A stretch of 64,000 nucleotides of DNA from JALEFZ01 sp038527485 (GCA_038527485.1 JBCBFT010000026.1:1-64000); one strand, 5' to 3'. Counted from the stretch's first letter, positions 8,509 to 17,165 are shown. Notes: generated by a model from the sequence alone, not told the origin. Numbers and translations are program-made.

Positions 8509-9282
8509 CTACTTCTTCCCTACTTTGGGAAAATTGGGTCCAAAATGAATTTGCACATGAAAAAAGAGTTGGGACAGGCGGTCCCTTGGTGCGCCGATAG
8601 CGGTAGCCCCTGCGAACTGCCACTCGTCAAAGGCGAGTCCCTGTCGATACCCAATTCGGATGGATTCGCCCACTTTCGCTCTACGCTTGGGGCGTCCACG
8701 CCATATTTCGAGTGAGGCCTCGACAAAATTGGTGTCATGAAAGATCGGAATCCACGGATTGCGCACGCTGCTCGTTCCTAGTTGATCGAAGGAAAGGCTT
8801 GTCTGCTGATTTTCTACTATCAGTATGGTAGATTGTGCTGAGCCGAAGCCTCCTCGAAAGATCAGTTCATTGTTGCGATTGCGCCACAGGGTGTAGCCTA
8901 GCTGCACACTGGAGATAGAGAGTCCTGCATAGGCCAGATCGTCTAGGGGGTTAGGTAAGAATCGTGCAAAGCTCAAGGAAGAACCCTGGTACTGTGCTTC
9001 TAGGTAGAGCCGCTTATAGCGAAATACTGTGGCAAGGCTTTGCATGATATTCAGTCTAGGGATTTCTATCCCTTGCTGTCCCAGTTGCTGACGAATATTG
9101 CCCATGCCAAGTTCGGGGTTCAACAATCCGCCTGGGAGGGACAACATAAAATAAAGCCCAAACGGAAAGTCTTCGGGACTTACTTGCTCAGACTCGGACT
9201 CTGGCAAGGGCGTGAGCACTTGGGCGGATAGGTTCATCCCCAAGCAGAGGAGAAAGATCATGAAATAGGCAATTTTCGTCAT
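8509..9282 (-). CDS. Outer-membrane beta-barrel protein of the LytS/LytTR operon
   Basis: About 257 residues from MTKIAYFMIFLLCLGMNLSAQ, a clear signal peptide (ATG at 9282; ATG at 9336 adds an unlikely extension). The mature part is rich in amphipathic strands (LYLEAQYQGSSL, VQLGYTLWRNRNNELIFRGGFG, ESIRIGYRQGLAF, FFHVQIHFGPNF) typical of a small outer-membrane barrel, with no named family. First gene of the operon barrel - envelope protein - kinase - regulator; it could be the sensed or regulated component. Confidence 0.72.
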   Translation of the reverse strand: MTKIAYFMIFLLCLGMNLSAQVLTPLPESESEQVSPEDFPFGLYFMLSLPGGLLNPELGMGNIRQQLGQQGIEIPRLNIMQSLATVFRYKRLYLEAQYQGSSLSFARFLPNPLDDLAYAGLSISSVQLGYTLWRNRNNELIFRGGFGSAQSTILIVENQQTSLSFDQLGTSSVRNPWIPIFHDTNFVEASLEIWRGRPKRRAKVGESIRIGYRQGLAFDEWQFAGATAIGAPRDRLSQLFFHVQIHFGPNFPKVGKK

Positions 9283-9422
9283 CGTGCTTATGTATTGAAG
9301 GTGATGCCCCAAATGAACAGGATGGAAGCCATACATAAAAGGATGTGTGGTAAGTGGTCGAAGCTTTGTGGGGAAAGGGGAGAGGTTTGTGGGGAGGGCT
9401 GGTGCGTCGGACCGTAAAAGCT

Positions 9423-9446
9423 CTGCGTAGCCATCAAGCTACGCAG
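9423..9446 (+). repeat. CATCAA-loop hairpin, copy A
   Basis: CTGCGTAGC (9423-9431), loop CATCAA, GCTACGCAG (9438-9446): a perfect 9-bp stem in an intergenic region. A second copy with the same loop and compensated stem changes lies inverted at 17142-17165. No T-tract follows directly, so it need not be a terminator. Confidence 0.6.
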
Positions 9447-9611
9447 CACCCCAATCTCTTAGTCTCCTGACTAACCATGCCAGCAGATCCTAAATCAGAG
9501 CCCGTCTCCCCATCGAGTGACAACCATCCCGCACACAAAGAATCTCCTCTACAACCCCAACCATCTAGCAAAAAAGTGTAACTTCAACTCAAAGAAACAA
9601 CATCACTTCCC

Positions 9612-10235
9612 ATGCAAAAACCCGACAGCATCCTGGAGCTAGCGCGATACTTAGGCTTTCCTATACCCGAGATACAATTTAATGAGAAGGGAAAATGGCC
9701 AGATAAAGATTTTGGGCGTTATAAATATATCCTAGGAAGTAGAGGGTTCATGCTAGATGAGAAAGGGAGGGTCTATGCTTTGGCGCTCGACTACATATGG
9801 GAAGGCTACATTCCTTTTGAGAAGTTGGGCAAACTATTCCCTCATCTCAGAAAGCTCAGTTTAAACGGCGTATTGACTTCACACCATTCCTTAGCCTCTG
9901 CCTTCCCCCAGCTAGAAGAACTCCGATTGAGTTACTCATGGGGACTCAAAGACTATACATTTCTTGCAGAACTCAAGGGATTGACTACACTCTATTTAAG
10001 GTCCAATAATATCTCTGATGCAAAACCCATTGCAGAACTCAAGGGATTGACTACACTCTATTTAGGTGACAATCATATTGCGGATGCTACTTTTCTCCGA
10101 AGCATGTACAACCTAAGAGAGCTAGGATTGGATGGTAATGCCATTCAAGATCCCCCACCTGAAGTAATGAAGCAGGGGCTAGAAGCGATTCAGGCTTATT
10201 TCGCTGCACAGGAAGCTACTGTCCTCTTCCTGTAG
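9612..10235 (+). CDS. Leucine-rich repeat protein, Roco-type LRR remnant
   Basis: 207 residues, no signal peptide. SDS22-like repeats of 22 residues occupy about 75-180 (LRKLSLNG, LEELRLSY, LTTLYLRSNNISD, LTTLYLGDNHIAD, LRELGLDGNAI). The end, QDPPPEVMKQGLEAIQAYFAAQE, is the linker that in Roco proteins joins the LRR to the Roc GTPase domain; here the protein stops just after it. Two repeats share 35 identical bases (9964-9998 and 10030-10064), a sign of recent unit duplication. I infer a truncated Roco gene or a free-standing LRR; partner unknown. The longer quoted block is residues about 180-200. Confidence 0.75.
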   Translation: MQKPDSILELARYLGFPIPEIQFNEKGKWPDKDFGRYKYILGSRGFMLDEKGRVYALALDYIWEGYIPFEKLGKLFPHLRKLSLNGVLTSHHSLASAFPQLEELRLSYSWGLKDYTFLAELKGLTTLYLRSNNISDAKPIAELKGLTTLYLGDNHIADATFLRSMYNLRELGLDGNAIQDPPPEVMKQGLEAIQAYFAAQEATVLFL

Positions 10236-10595
10236 ATAGCGTAAGACAATCACAAACTGTCATATCCGATTCAGTCAATGACGTTGACACCCTATCATCC
10301 AGTGGTTTTTAATACCTACAAAACACTGCCTCCTCCAGATTGAATCTGGAGCATGTATATAGCTTCAGTTACAAACTGAAGGAGAACGTAAGCGGGGAAG
10401 GGGTCTACACTATACGATCTCTCTGAGAAGTGTCCACTCTCGTATATATGCCACAAAACCTTAGGTTCGGCAAGGCCACACATGTAAGCCATCAGACCAA
10501 GGCTCCCCCTAAGATCCATCACAGGAGTAAGTAATGGGGACCAAAGGAAAACCTTGAAAATCCAAAAGGATTAAAGCATATTCAACCGCAACAAA
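10236..10595. other. Intergenic region with palindromes
   Basis: About 360 bp without a credible gene. It contains two adjacent hairpins (separate entry). A 68-codon minus-strand frame across them is a translation of the palindromes and not accepted. Confidence 0.55.
10333..10381. repeat. Double REP-like palindrome
   Basis: CTCCAGATT-G-AATCTGGAG (10333-10351) is followed by CTTCAGTT-ACA-AACTGAAG (10363-10381). The centres lie 30 bp apart. Paired short palindromes of this kind are typical of REP-like elements mobilised by RAYT transposases; no such transposase is in the window. Confidence 0.6.
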
Positions 10596-11582
10596 ATGAG
10601 AAAACACATGAGATATCTATTACCCATCATCGTTTTATCCTTCCTTCTTTCTTGTCGAGAAGAAAAGTTTGAAGAAGCCACATTTTGTAGACAGTACTTT
10701 ACAGCAAATAGTGTCATTCAGCCGCTCGTGAGAGCGGTATATCCTAGCTACAAAATGGCTCGATTCTCTCATGAGGAGGAGCTGACGGTTGTTTTTGTCA
10801 AACAGACCGCTAGAAAAACAGAGGTTATCAAACACGAGGTGGAATCGGGTAAATCCAAGGTATTGTTTAAAAGAAAAGATCCAATCAGTACATTCGATTA
10901 TTCTGTTTCTGGTGATATCGCTTTTACATCTGGCTGGGATTTATTTGTAGTTTCAAAGAATGAAGAGGAGGAAATGATGGTGCCGCTTCCCTATGATATT
11001 GGAATGGCAAAGTGGGTGGGAGAAAGCGGGCAGCTCATATGTCAAACGGCTCCTCAACAGTTGGTCCTTTTGGATGAAAACTATCAGGAACTCAGGTCAT
11101 GGTCTTTCCCTTTTCGTATTATCGATTGGTGGGCGGATGATTCAACCCTAATAATTGCTGATATAGATCATATGGTAGGATATAGTCTCCCTGATGGTGT
11201 TCAACTTTGGGACTATAATATCGATCCTTTCTATCAAACAGAGGATCTGGGTACAGCCATTTTTATGAGTTCTAATGGCGTGAGTCTTTCCGCGGGATAT
11301 GGTCTCGACGAGAAGGTGAATCGTATCTATCTTTCGACTCCTACTCATATTTATGCTTTTGATTTTGAGGATGGCCAGATTAAGCCAAATGAGACTTATT
11401 TCGAGTTTTGGGAGCGATATGATTGCTATGTTACTGAGCCAGGCTTAGACGTTTCTTTTAAATCTGACTTTTCCATTCACGTTTTATCGACCATTTCAGA
11501 AGTTCATTCAATCGATAGAAAGCAACTTGGGGTTGTCATTATGAATTCATATGGAGAACAAGAGAGAATACTTATGCACTGA
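10596..11582 (+). CDS. Lipoprotein with propeller-like repeats
   Basis: 328 residues. Signal peptide with lipobox LLSC (Cys about 20). The mature part has repeated strand pairs with aromatic and acidic ends (ISTFDYSVSGDIAFTSGWDLFVV, MAKWVGESGQLIC, IIDWWADDSTLIIAD), each stretch given here only in part, consistent with a WD40/TolB-like beta-propeller. No catalytic motif. Probably faces the periplasm or cell surface; function unknown. It stands alone, between palindromes upstream and a convergent gene downstream. ATG at 10608 is an alternative start. Confidence 0.7.
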   Translation: MRKHMRYLLPIIVLSFLLSCREEKFEEATFCRQYFTANSVIQPLVRAVYPSYKMARFSHEEELTVVFVKQTARKTEVIKHEVESGKSKVLFKRKDPISTFDYSVSGDIAFTSGWDLFVVSKNEEEEMMVPLPYDIGMAKWVGESGQLICQTAPQQLVLLDENYQELRSWSFPFRIIDWWADDSTLIIADIDHMVGYSLPDGVQLWDYNIDPFYQTEDLGTAIFMSSNGVSLSAGYGLDEKVNRIYLSTPTHIYAFDFEDGQIKPNETYFEFWERYDCYVTEPGLDVSFKSDFSIHVLSTISEVHSIDRKQLGVVIMNSYGEQERILMH

Positions 11583-11741
11583 ACGGTAATGCTTCATAAA
11601 GTGTGTCACTTTTCCTTTCTATGGGTCGATTCCAAAGAAGAACCTACTTTTTCATAAAAACCCATTTTTCATTTCCTTTACCCAGCACCATTTGATCCAT
11701 TTATTTTTCCGAAAACGGTTTGTGCATGGCGCTGTAGCCTA

Positions 11742-12845
11742 CTAGTAGTGGGCTATGATTTCATACACCTTGTCAGCAGTAGTTGTTCTTTCTTCAATCC
11801 AATGCTTCTGTTCTTTCTGATAAAGAATGAGCTTCTTCATCAGCTCATCATTTTCCCAAACGTATTCAGATTCCATTTTTTTGAATTCTTGTCCGTTGCG
11901 ATAGAAAATGACTTTCTCAAATGAATAGTCCTCAATTTGCTGCACACTATCGGGAAAAGGCCCCGTTAAAAATCCATCATCATGGAATATAATTTTTCTT
12001 TTGACAACCCCAGTTTCATCAAAACTTTCCCATTCATAATTATAGAAGATTTGATATCTATAGCGAGCTTTTCTCGAAAATATTCTGTGAAGTTCAAAGA
12101 TTTCTTTTCGTTTCATTTTCTGAACTACAATTCCAGCTTCATTGTATTTAACCAATGATTTGTTCTTCTGTATTAGCTCAGGTTCCCCATTCATAAAGTA
12201 TTTTCTCGTCCTAGAGGGGTGACCTTTTGTCCATTTAGTTATTAGTTTCAATCGCTCGTTTGGATAAAACTCCTTTATAAAGCGTTTTTGTAAGTCATAC
12301 TCCGTCTTTATTTTTCCATCCTTATAATATTTTACCCTTCTCCATCCTTTTTCGTGCGGAATAAAAACTTCTTTAAGCTCTCCACTTTGATAAAATTCAC
12401 GTAAAGAATCCGAGACCTGACCCTCTTTAAAAGTTCCTATCATTTTTGTGGCACCATGAGGGTAGTATGATATTAAATGACCATTTGCTAAGCTATCACA
12501 TTCCGTGTAATATGAATATCCAACACCTGGGTTAAACCTCAAACGGGAAATATAGAAAGTGTCCGTTCTTGACTGATTATTGTTTATGACGATCTCGATA
12601 GGATCTTCGTCATATTTAAGGGTAAAAGTGAGTAAGTAGCTTCCTGCACTGGGTATATCCACCGTTTTGAGATCATTCATCTCTGGAAAATAGAAGTTTT
12701 CAGAGCCTTTCAAGCACCAATAAGCATCCGTAACTTCATTCGTACATTTATCAATAAATACAGCAGTGTAAGTGATTTGCCCGTAAGCAAGACGCGACCA
12801 TGCAAGCACCAGAGATATGCATAGTAAAAATCGATTCATTTTCAT
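11742..12845 (-). CDS. Secreted MORN-variant (YwqK-like) repeat protein
   Basis: 367 residues with a signal peptide (MNRFLLCISLVLAWSRLAYG). From about residue 120 it has MORN_2-type repeats: GHLISYYPHGATKMIGTFKEG, LREFYQSGELKEV, RRVKYYKDGKIKTEY, IKEFYPNERLKLITKW, TRKYFMNGEPELIQ (each a separate repeat). Bacterial proteins with these repeats are often annotated YwqK-family antitoxin after the B. subtilis YwqJ/YwqK pair, though many Bacteroidota homologues are simply exported repeat proteins. An immunity role is only a guess, supported weakly by the small genes that follow. Residues 25-115 match nothing I know. Confidence 0.75.
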   Translation of the reverse strand: MKMNRFLLCISLVLAWSRLAYGQITYTAVFIDKCTNEVTDAYWCLKGSENFYFPEMNDLKTVDIPSAGSYLLTFTLKYDEDPIEIVINNNQSRTDTFYISRLRFNPGVGYSYYTECDSLANGHLISYYPHGATKMIGTFKEGQVSDSLREFYQSGELKEVFIPHEKGWRRVKYYKDGKIKTEYDLQKRFIKEFYPNERLKLITKWTKGHPSRTRKYFMNGEPELIQKNKSLVKYNEAGIVVQKMKRKEIFELHRIFSRKARYRYQIFYNYEWESFDETGVVKRKIIFHDDGFLTGPFPDSVQQIEDYSFEKVIFYRNGQEFKKMESEYVWENDELMKKLILYQKEQKHWIEERTTTADKVYEIIAHY

Positions 12846-12989
12846 AGGTGCTCGTGTGTTATCGTGGATGATTGGATATAATCGTCAGGTCTCGTCCTAC
12901 ATCTTCGTGCGCTGAAACGATCCTGTTAGTGTATGAAACGTAGTAGCCCGAAGCGTGCTACATTTCATGTACTGTGTTGTGTTTAGTTT

Positions 12990-13442
12990 TCATTCTTTTA
13001 TTTCTGTGTCCAGTGTCAGCTCCGTACTAAAACAGAACTCTTCGTTTTGGGCTACTCCTTCATATTCAAAATCCACAAAGAGACTGCAATCGACTCGATA
13101 CGTGTTCTCATCAATTTTATAAAATTTCATATCCTTGATATCACAAGGATTATGAGCACTCCCGATGTAAATTGAAACTTCCTTATCATCTTCTGGTTGC
13201 GACGTCAATTCTAAACCCTCCAAGTCTGTTGGATCCGCTAAATCTAGTTTGAGCCACTCAAAAACTATCTCAGTATCCAAAGGCTGAGGCTCATATCTCA
13301 ACCCAGAATCAAAAGGAATCAACGGAATATTGAAACGATGGAAGAGTGTCCTTTCAAGTCCAATATGCTCATTTTGGAACCAATACATCTCTCCTTTTCC
13401 ACTTTTTGGTTTTGTCTTATGTTGAAGGCTGATCTTTTCCAT
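12990..13442 (-). CDS. Small cytosolic protein of unknown family
   Basis: 150 residues, acidic, no signal peptide or membrane segment. Strand-rich C-terminal half (EVSIYIGSAHNPC, YRVDCSLFVDFEYEG, FCFSTELTLDTE). No family recognised. Its start lies 2 bp after the stop of the DUF4265 gene, so they are one transcription unit. Size, charge and context resemble immunity proteins of polymorphic toxins, but no toxin gene is visible. Confidence 0.68.
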   Translation of the reverse strand: MEKISLQHKTKPKSGKGEMYWFQNEHIGLERTLFHRFNIPLIPFDSGLRYEPQPLDTEIVFEWLKLDLADPTDLEGLELTSQPEDDKEVSIYIGSAHNPCDIKDMKFYKIDENTYRVDCSLFVDFEYEGVAQNEEFCFSTELTLDTEIKE

Positions 13443-13444
13443 AT

Positions 13445-13933
13445 TTAGAATATGCTTGAGTCTTTTTCTGGTAAATCGTCAAAACTTCCTTCCATTCGCG
13501 CTTCACAAGTCTCAAAACCAAGAATGTTCTCTTTTTCCAATTCATCCAGTCTGTCAAATACAGCTTGGTAGTTCCCATGGGGTTGCATATCAAGAGAAAA
13601 ATAGATTCCATTAGCTCTTTCGTAGGAAACAGTTAATCCTTTCATGGAATCTAGTATCTTCTCTTGATCTTGTCGGTCTATATCTTTTTCAAAAAAAACT
13701 CGGAACGTTCGATGACCACTTGATTCCACAATTTCTCGAATCTCAGGAATGAGTTCATCAGAATCAGAAGTTGCTCTAACTACATCGTGAAAATTTAATC
13801 CATATGCATAGAAAGGAATATTTTCTAGTCGAAACCAATCATTTTCAAGTGGAGTAGCCCAAAATGACTCTCCTCCAATGGCCCAATGATTTGGTAAGTC
13901 AATATGTATTTTCTCTAATCCTTCTTCGTTCAT
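13445..13933 (-). CDS. DUF4265 family protein
   Basis: 162 residues, cytosolic, acidic. The block ESFWATPLENDWFRLENIP (residues about 22-40) followed by FYAYGLNFHDVVRA is the DUF4265 signature (E-x-x-W-A-x-P-L ... F-R-L-x-N-I-P-F-Y-A-Y-G). Function unknown; the family is often seen singly or near toxin-immunity genes. Middle gene of a three-gene minus-strand group; the next starts 2 bp downstream. Confidence 0.85.
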   Translation of the reverse strand: MNEEGLEKIHIDLPNHWAIGGESFWATPLENDWFRLENIPFYAYGLNFHDVVRATSDSDELIPEIREIVESSGHRTFRVFFEKDIDRQDQEKILDSMKGLTVSYERANGIYFSLDMQPHGNYQAVFDRLDELEKENILGFETCEARMEGSFDDLPEKDSSIF

Positions 13934-13989
13934 CTTTACTCAAGCACAAAGTTCTGTATGTGATGCGTTTTAATGCATTTTACACTTTG

Positions 13990-14310
13990 TTACACATCGT
14001 TCAAATTTCGAATCAACCTAATTCCAAATGTATTCCCGTTAAAGCCCAAACTATTTTCTTCAATTGTCCAATGGTTTAAATGAATAGCCTCTACTTCATT
14101 TGAATCATCTAATTTCTCGTCAATAGTAAGTTTGAATTTATATTCATTCACATCAGAAGCTAAAAAGCCTATGTTACCCTCTACAATGGTTGGTTTCATT
14201 TGAAAATAATAGCACTTAGGCTCGATCCAATCACAATATGCGCCTAGAATTCCCGAATTCGTTATCTCAAACCTTAGCTTTGTCCAAAAATCTAAATTAT
14301 TTTCTGTCAT
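13990..14310 (-). CDS. Small hypothetical protein
   Basis: 106 residues, acidic, no signal peptide. Contains LRFEITNSGILGAYCDWI and repeated strands (EYKFKLTIDEK, GNTFGIRLIRN). No family recognised. 56 bp upstream of the DUF4265 gene on the same strand, so probably first gene of the same unit. Similar in size and composition to orphan immunity proteins; not proven. Confidence 0.65.
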   Translation of the reverse strand: MTENNLDFWTKLRFEITNSGILGAYCDWIEPKCYYFQMKPTIVEGNIGFLASDVNEYKFKLTIDEKLDDSNEVEAIHLNHWTIEENSLGFNGNTFGIRLIRNLNDV

Positions 14311-14454
14311 ATTGATTCATGCTATACAATGGTTTTGTAGCGGTCACAAGACATAGCCCATTATGCCTTCTTATGTTTTATTTATTTTTTTCTGGCCTCT
14401 TCCAACTTTTCACGATCAAATCCTCTCATGAGTTGTCATGTACTCATGAAAACG

Positions 14455-15113
14455 TTATCTAATTTTAAAAATTTGGGATTGGAAGATTGTTCCTTGCCAG
14501 TTGATTTCTATGAAGAAAGATTCGTCTTCATTGGCTACCATTTCATAGATAAAGATGTCCCCTTTTTTTAACATTTCCTTTTTAAAAGGGTCGTTACTTT
14601 CTTCAAATACTAGTTCAAAACTGCAATCATCCTTCCAGTTAATTTTAAGCTTAGAATAAGTAGTTCGGTTTCTCAATTTCTCTAAATAGCTATCACCTGA
14701 AATTGTTACAAAAGTTGTATCCAATACTTTTGAACCTGGCTTTTGGGTCAAATAATAAAATTCTCCATTTTTCAGATCAGCACATTCTATGATCGCCTGT
14801 TTAGATCTTTTCTCACCCACTATTCCAGTTGGAAAGGTATTTTTGATGTAGTCACAGATTTCGAGGGTTTTGGCGGCAATTTTATAACCAAATTCGTCAA
14901 TCTGTGAATCTGTTAACTCTGCGGTCATATAGTATTTGCAGATATCATCATAATTGTTGGCGAAAATATCATCGTAGCAAGGTTCTATTTGTGCTGCATT
15001 TTTAAAATTATTGGATTCAATGCAGTCACACATCTTATTGGATAGTTTTTCCAAAGTATCCTGTCCAGACAATTTATTTCCACAAGATGAAAATATGAAT
15101 GCCCCAAGTATTA
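14455..15113 (-). pseudogene. Lipoprotein gene interrupted by IS insertion (main part)
   Basis: The remaining frame encodes the lipobox region LIILGAFIFSSC and about 210 further residues, including a Cys-containing helical part (MCDCIESNNFKNAAQIEPCY) and a C-terminal strand region ending FQSQIFKIR. The original start is not here: joining 15113 to 15997 after removal of the IS and one TTA copy restores an in-frame start MIISQRN at 16018. So the first seven codons lie on the other side of the IS. A TTG at 15072 could start a cytosolic version, without export. The family is unknown to me; many Bacteroidota carry lipoproteins of this pattern. Confidence 0.8.
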
Positions 15114-15116
15114 TTA

Positions 15117-15993
15117 GACCATGTTTGGGACAAAGTCAGGCTAGTCTTGCCAAAATGATAGAAATAAAAGCCAATTGAATGAAGGCTTGAGCAGATTGCG
15201 GTGTTTTTTCGTAATCTTTGGCTAATCTGCGATAGAAATTGAGCCATCCAAAAGAACGTTCGACTTGCCATCTTCCCACCTGAGGGACAAACCCTTTTTG
15301 GGAAGGAGGCCTTTGTGTAGTCTCTACTGTCCAACCATAAATACCTTCTGCCACTTCCTTAAACGCCCCTCCATAAGCTCCATCTGCTCGAACTAATTCT
15401 AAGCGTTGGGTTTTTTTGTCTATTTGCCAGAGCAACTCGATTCCTCCTTCTCCATCATGCAAGTCAGCTCGGGAAACAAATACTGCGATGAGCAGGCCCA
15501 AGGTATCGACCACAATATGGCGTTTTCTGCCCTTTATGAGTTTTGCTCCATCTACTCCTCTGCTTTCTTCAGCGACCAAGGCTACGCTCTTAACGCTTTG
15601 ACTATCAATTGCCACAGCACTTGGTTCGGTCTCCCGCCCCTGGCGTTGCCTTTCGCAACAGACCAATTCACTCAATAAGCGATCCCAAAGGCCATCCTTA
15701 TTCCAAATATGAAAATAATAGTAGACACTTTCCCACTTAGGGTACTTGCTATCCAGATTCCGCCATTGGCTACCCGTACGGCAGATCCACAGGATGGCAT
15801 TGATAATCTCTCGAAGATCATGCTTCTTTGGATTGTGATGGGAAACATATTTTTTGATAATTTCCCATTGGGAATCGGTCAGTTCGGTAAATCTTATTTG
15901 CATAACTCAAAGTTTTGGTCGACTTCAAGTTATCTGATCGATCCCTTTTTTCTTTATTTCTAAGATATATCACCGAACCTCCCAAACATGGTC
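15117..15993 (-). mobile_element. IS5-family insertion sequence (877 bp)
   Basis: Inverted repeats GACCATGTTTGGGA (15117-15130) and TCCCAAACATGGTC (15980-15993) are perfect over 14 bp. The element is bounded by direct copies of TTA (15114-15116 and 15994-15996), the 3-bp TNA target duplication of the IS1031-type group of IS5. It carries one transposase gene. It is inserted across the overlap between a lipoprotein gene and a SMEK gene. Intact repeats and frame suggest recent insertion. Confidence 0.92.
15136..15903 (-). CDS. IS5-family transposase
   Basis: 255 residues, full length for the one-ORF IS5 type. N-terminal DUF4096-like domain (FTELTDSQWEIIKKYV, REIINAILWICRTGSQWRNL), then the DDE core: AIDSQSVK with the first Asp (about 99), LVRADGAYGG with the second (about 174), and VERSFGWLNFYRRLAKDYE with the Glu (about 219). 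No frameshift or internal stop, so it may be active. Confidence 0.95.
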   Translation of the reverse strand: MQIRFTELTDSQWEIIKKYVSHHNPKKHDLREIINAILWICRTGSQWRNLDSKYPKWESVYYYFHIWNKDGLWDRLLSELVCCERQRQGRETEPSAVAIDSQSVKSVALVAEESRGVDGAKLIKGRKRHIVVDTLGLLIAVFVSRADLHDGEGGIELLWQIDKKTQRLELVRADGAYGGAFKEVAEGIYGWTVETTQRPPSQKGFVPQVGRWQVERSFGWLNFYRRLAKDYEKTPQSAQAFIQLAFISIILARLA

Positions 15994-16571
15994 TTAGATT
16001 TCGTTGGCTTATGATCATATAAAAAGTTAATTAATTCAGCTATTGTTGTTTCAAGTTTTAAATCCTCTACAGGAGAACTAAGTTCCGACATTATGAACTT
16101 ATAAATTTCTTGTTGCTTTCCGATCTCTAGCTCAGAGATAATGACCAAGAGCGAGTTCTTATCAATTATATCCTTGTTAGGATCAAATTTACATTCATGA
16201 GGGTTGCTGAAGCTCATCCTCCTTAATGGGTCTGAGTCTCTAGCGATTGAGACAAATTTAAACCTATATTCAGCGTGATCTTTTATTATTTTTTTATCTA
16301 AACACCGTTCAATCTTTTCTTTGGTTGAAGTAGAGCTAACTTGTATAATCAATTTATTTCTATGGTCGATCAAATCAATACCTTCCATATTACCTGAAAT
16401 AGGATTTGCATTCCTAGTATCCCATCCAAATAATAAATTCAGAAAATGAAAATAAAAATTCTCACTGTGTAGATTCAGGTTCAATAGATTTAATCTTCCT
16501 CTAGAAATTATTCGGACCGCCAGTATATTTATTTTCTCTTCGATTGAGTCAAAGTAATTTGATCTATTCAT
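15960..16571 (-). CDS. SMEK domain protein with IS-altered C-terminus
   Basis: 203 residues. The N-terminal 150 residues (NYFDSIEEKINILAVRI, LNLLNLNLHSENFYFHFLN, NMEGIDLIDHRNKLIIQVSS) match the SMEK domain, a module known mainly as the N-terminus of predicted anti-phage NLR/STAND-like and other conflict proteins. The final residues KTMFGRFGDIS come from the IS end; without the IS the frame reads on through NNTWGIHIFILWK to a stop at 15074. So only about the last 12 residues changed. No ATPase or sensor domain follows, so it is either a stand-alone SMEK protein or an older truncation. Cytosolic. Confidence 0.82.
   Translation of the reverse strand: MNRSNYFDSIEEKINILAVRIISRGRLNLLNLNLHSENFYFHFLNLLFGWDTRNANPISGNMEGIDLIDHRNKLIIQVSSTSTKEKIERCLDKKIIKDHAEYRFKFVSIARDSDPLRRMSFSNPHECKFDPNKDIIDKNSLLVIISELEIGKQQEIYKFIMSELSSPVEDLKLETTIAELINFLYDHKPTKSKTMFGRFGDIS
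15997..16018 (-). pseudogene. 5' fragment of the interrupted lipoprotein gene
   Basis: ATG at 16018 starts MIISQRN in the frame that, after excision of the IS, continues into LIILGAFIFSSC at 15113. This fragment lies inside the 3' end of the SMEK gene in another frame, showing that the two genes overlapped by about 60 bp before the insertion. Confidence 0.75.
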
Positions 16572-17141
16572 GGTTATTTTTATTACTCTGTATAGGATGA
16601 TCTCTTTCGATTGCTACCAACATTAGTATACACGCCGCATGGGCTCATATTTCTCATATGTCTTCATATATCAAGCTCATTTAGTAGGCTTTGGCATCTT
16701 TTCAAACATGTAAATAAATCTCAGTCGTCTTGATAGATCCATACCCCGATAAATGCGGGATGTATCGCAGATCTGTTCCGCGCTTCAATAAATTTATATT
16801 GTAAGATATGGACAGTTGGACTCAAGGCTTTTTGACACCTCTTCTCATAACTTGCTATACAGATCGTTTGCTGCACTACCCCCAGATATACCTTTAAACA
16901 CTCAATAAGATGGTCTACAAATTTTACGATATTTTGTGAGTAATTGCAAGAATTTATCAGAAAGAACGATATATCGATCCTTCTCTTTTCTCTACTTTGA
17001 TGAAAATCTGTTTTCGATCGCCCAGTATATCATCTCCCCCGCCAGCACAAACGTCCCGTTAGTACTTCGATTGACCATGGCAAGTCTGGCGGCAAATAGC
17101 CGCACCTGATACGCTTAGCTTGGAAACTAATAGATCATGAC

Positions 17142-17165
17142 CTACGGAGTTTGATGACTCCGCAG
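17142..17165 (-). repeat. CATCAA-loop hairpin, copy B
   Basis: On the plus strand CTACGGAGT (17142-17150), TTGATG, ACTCCGCAG (17157-17165). Its reverse complement matches copy A at 9423: same CATCAA loop, with two stem pairs changed on both sides, so pairing is kept, and one G-T wobble. Confidence 0.6.

Noticed and set aside
10316..10522. 68-codon minus-strand frame
   Set aside because: It translates the two REP-like palindromes (10333-10381); no independent coding signal.
15818..16018. 66-codon minus-strand frame beginning MIISQRN
   Set aside because: Only the first seven codons belong to a real gene (the interrupted lipoprotein); the rest is IS sequence.
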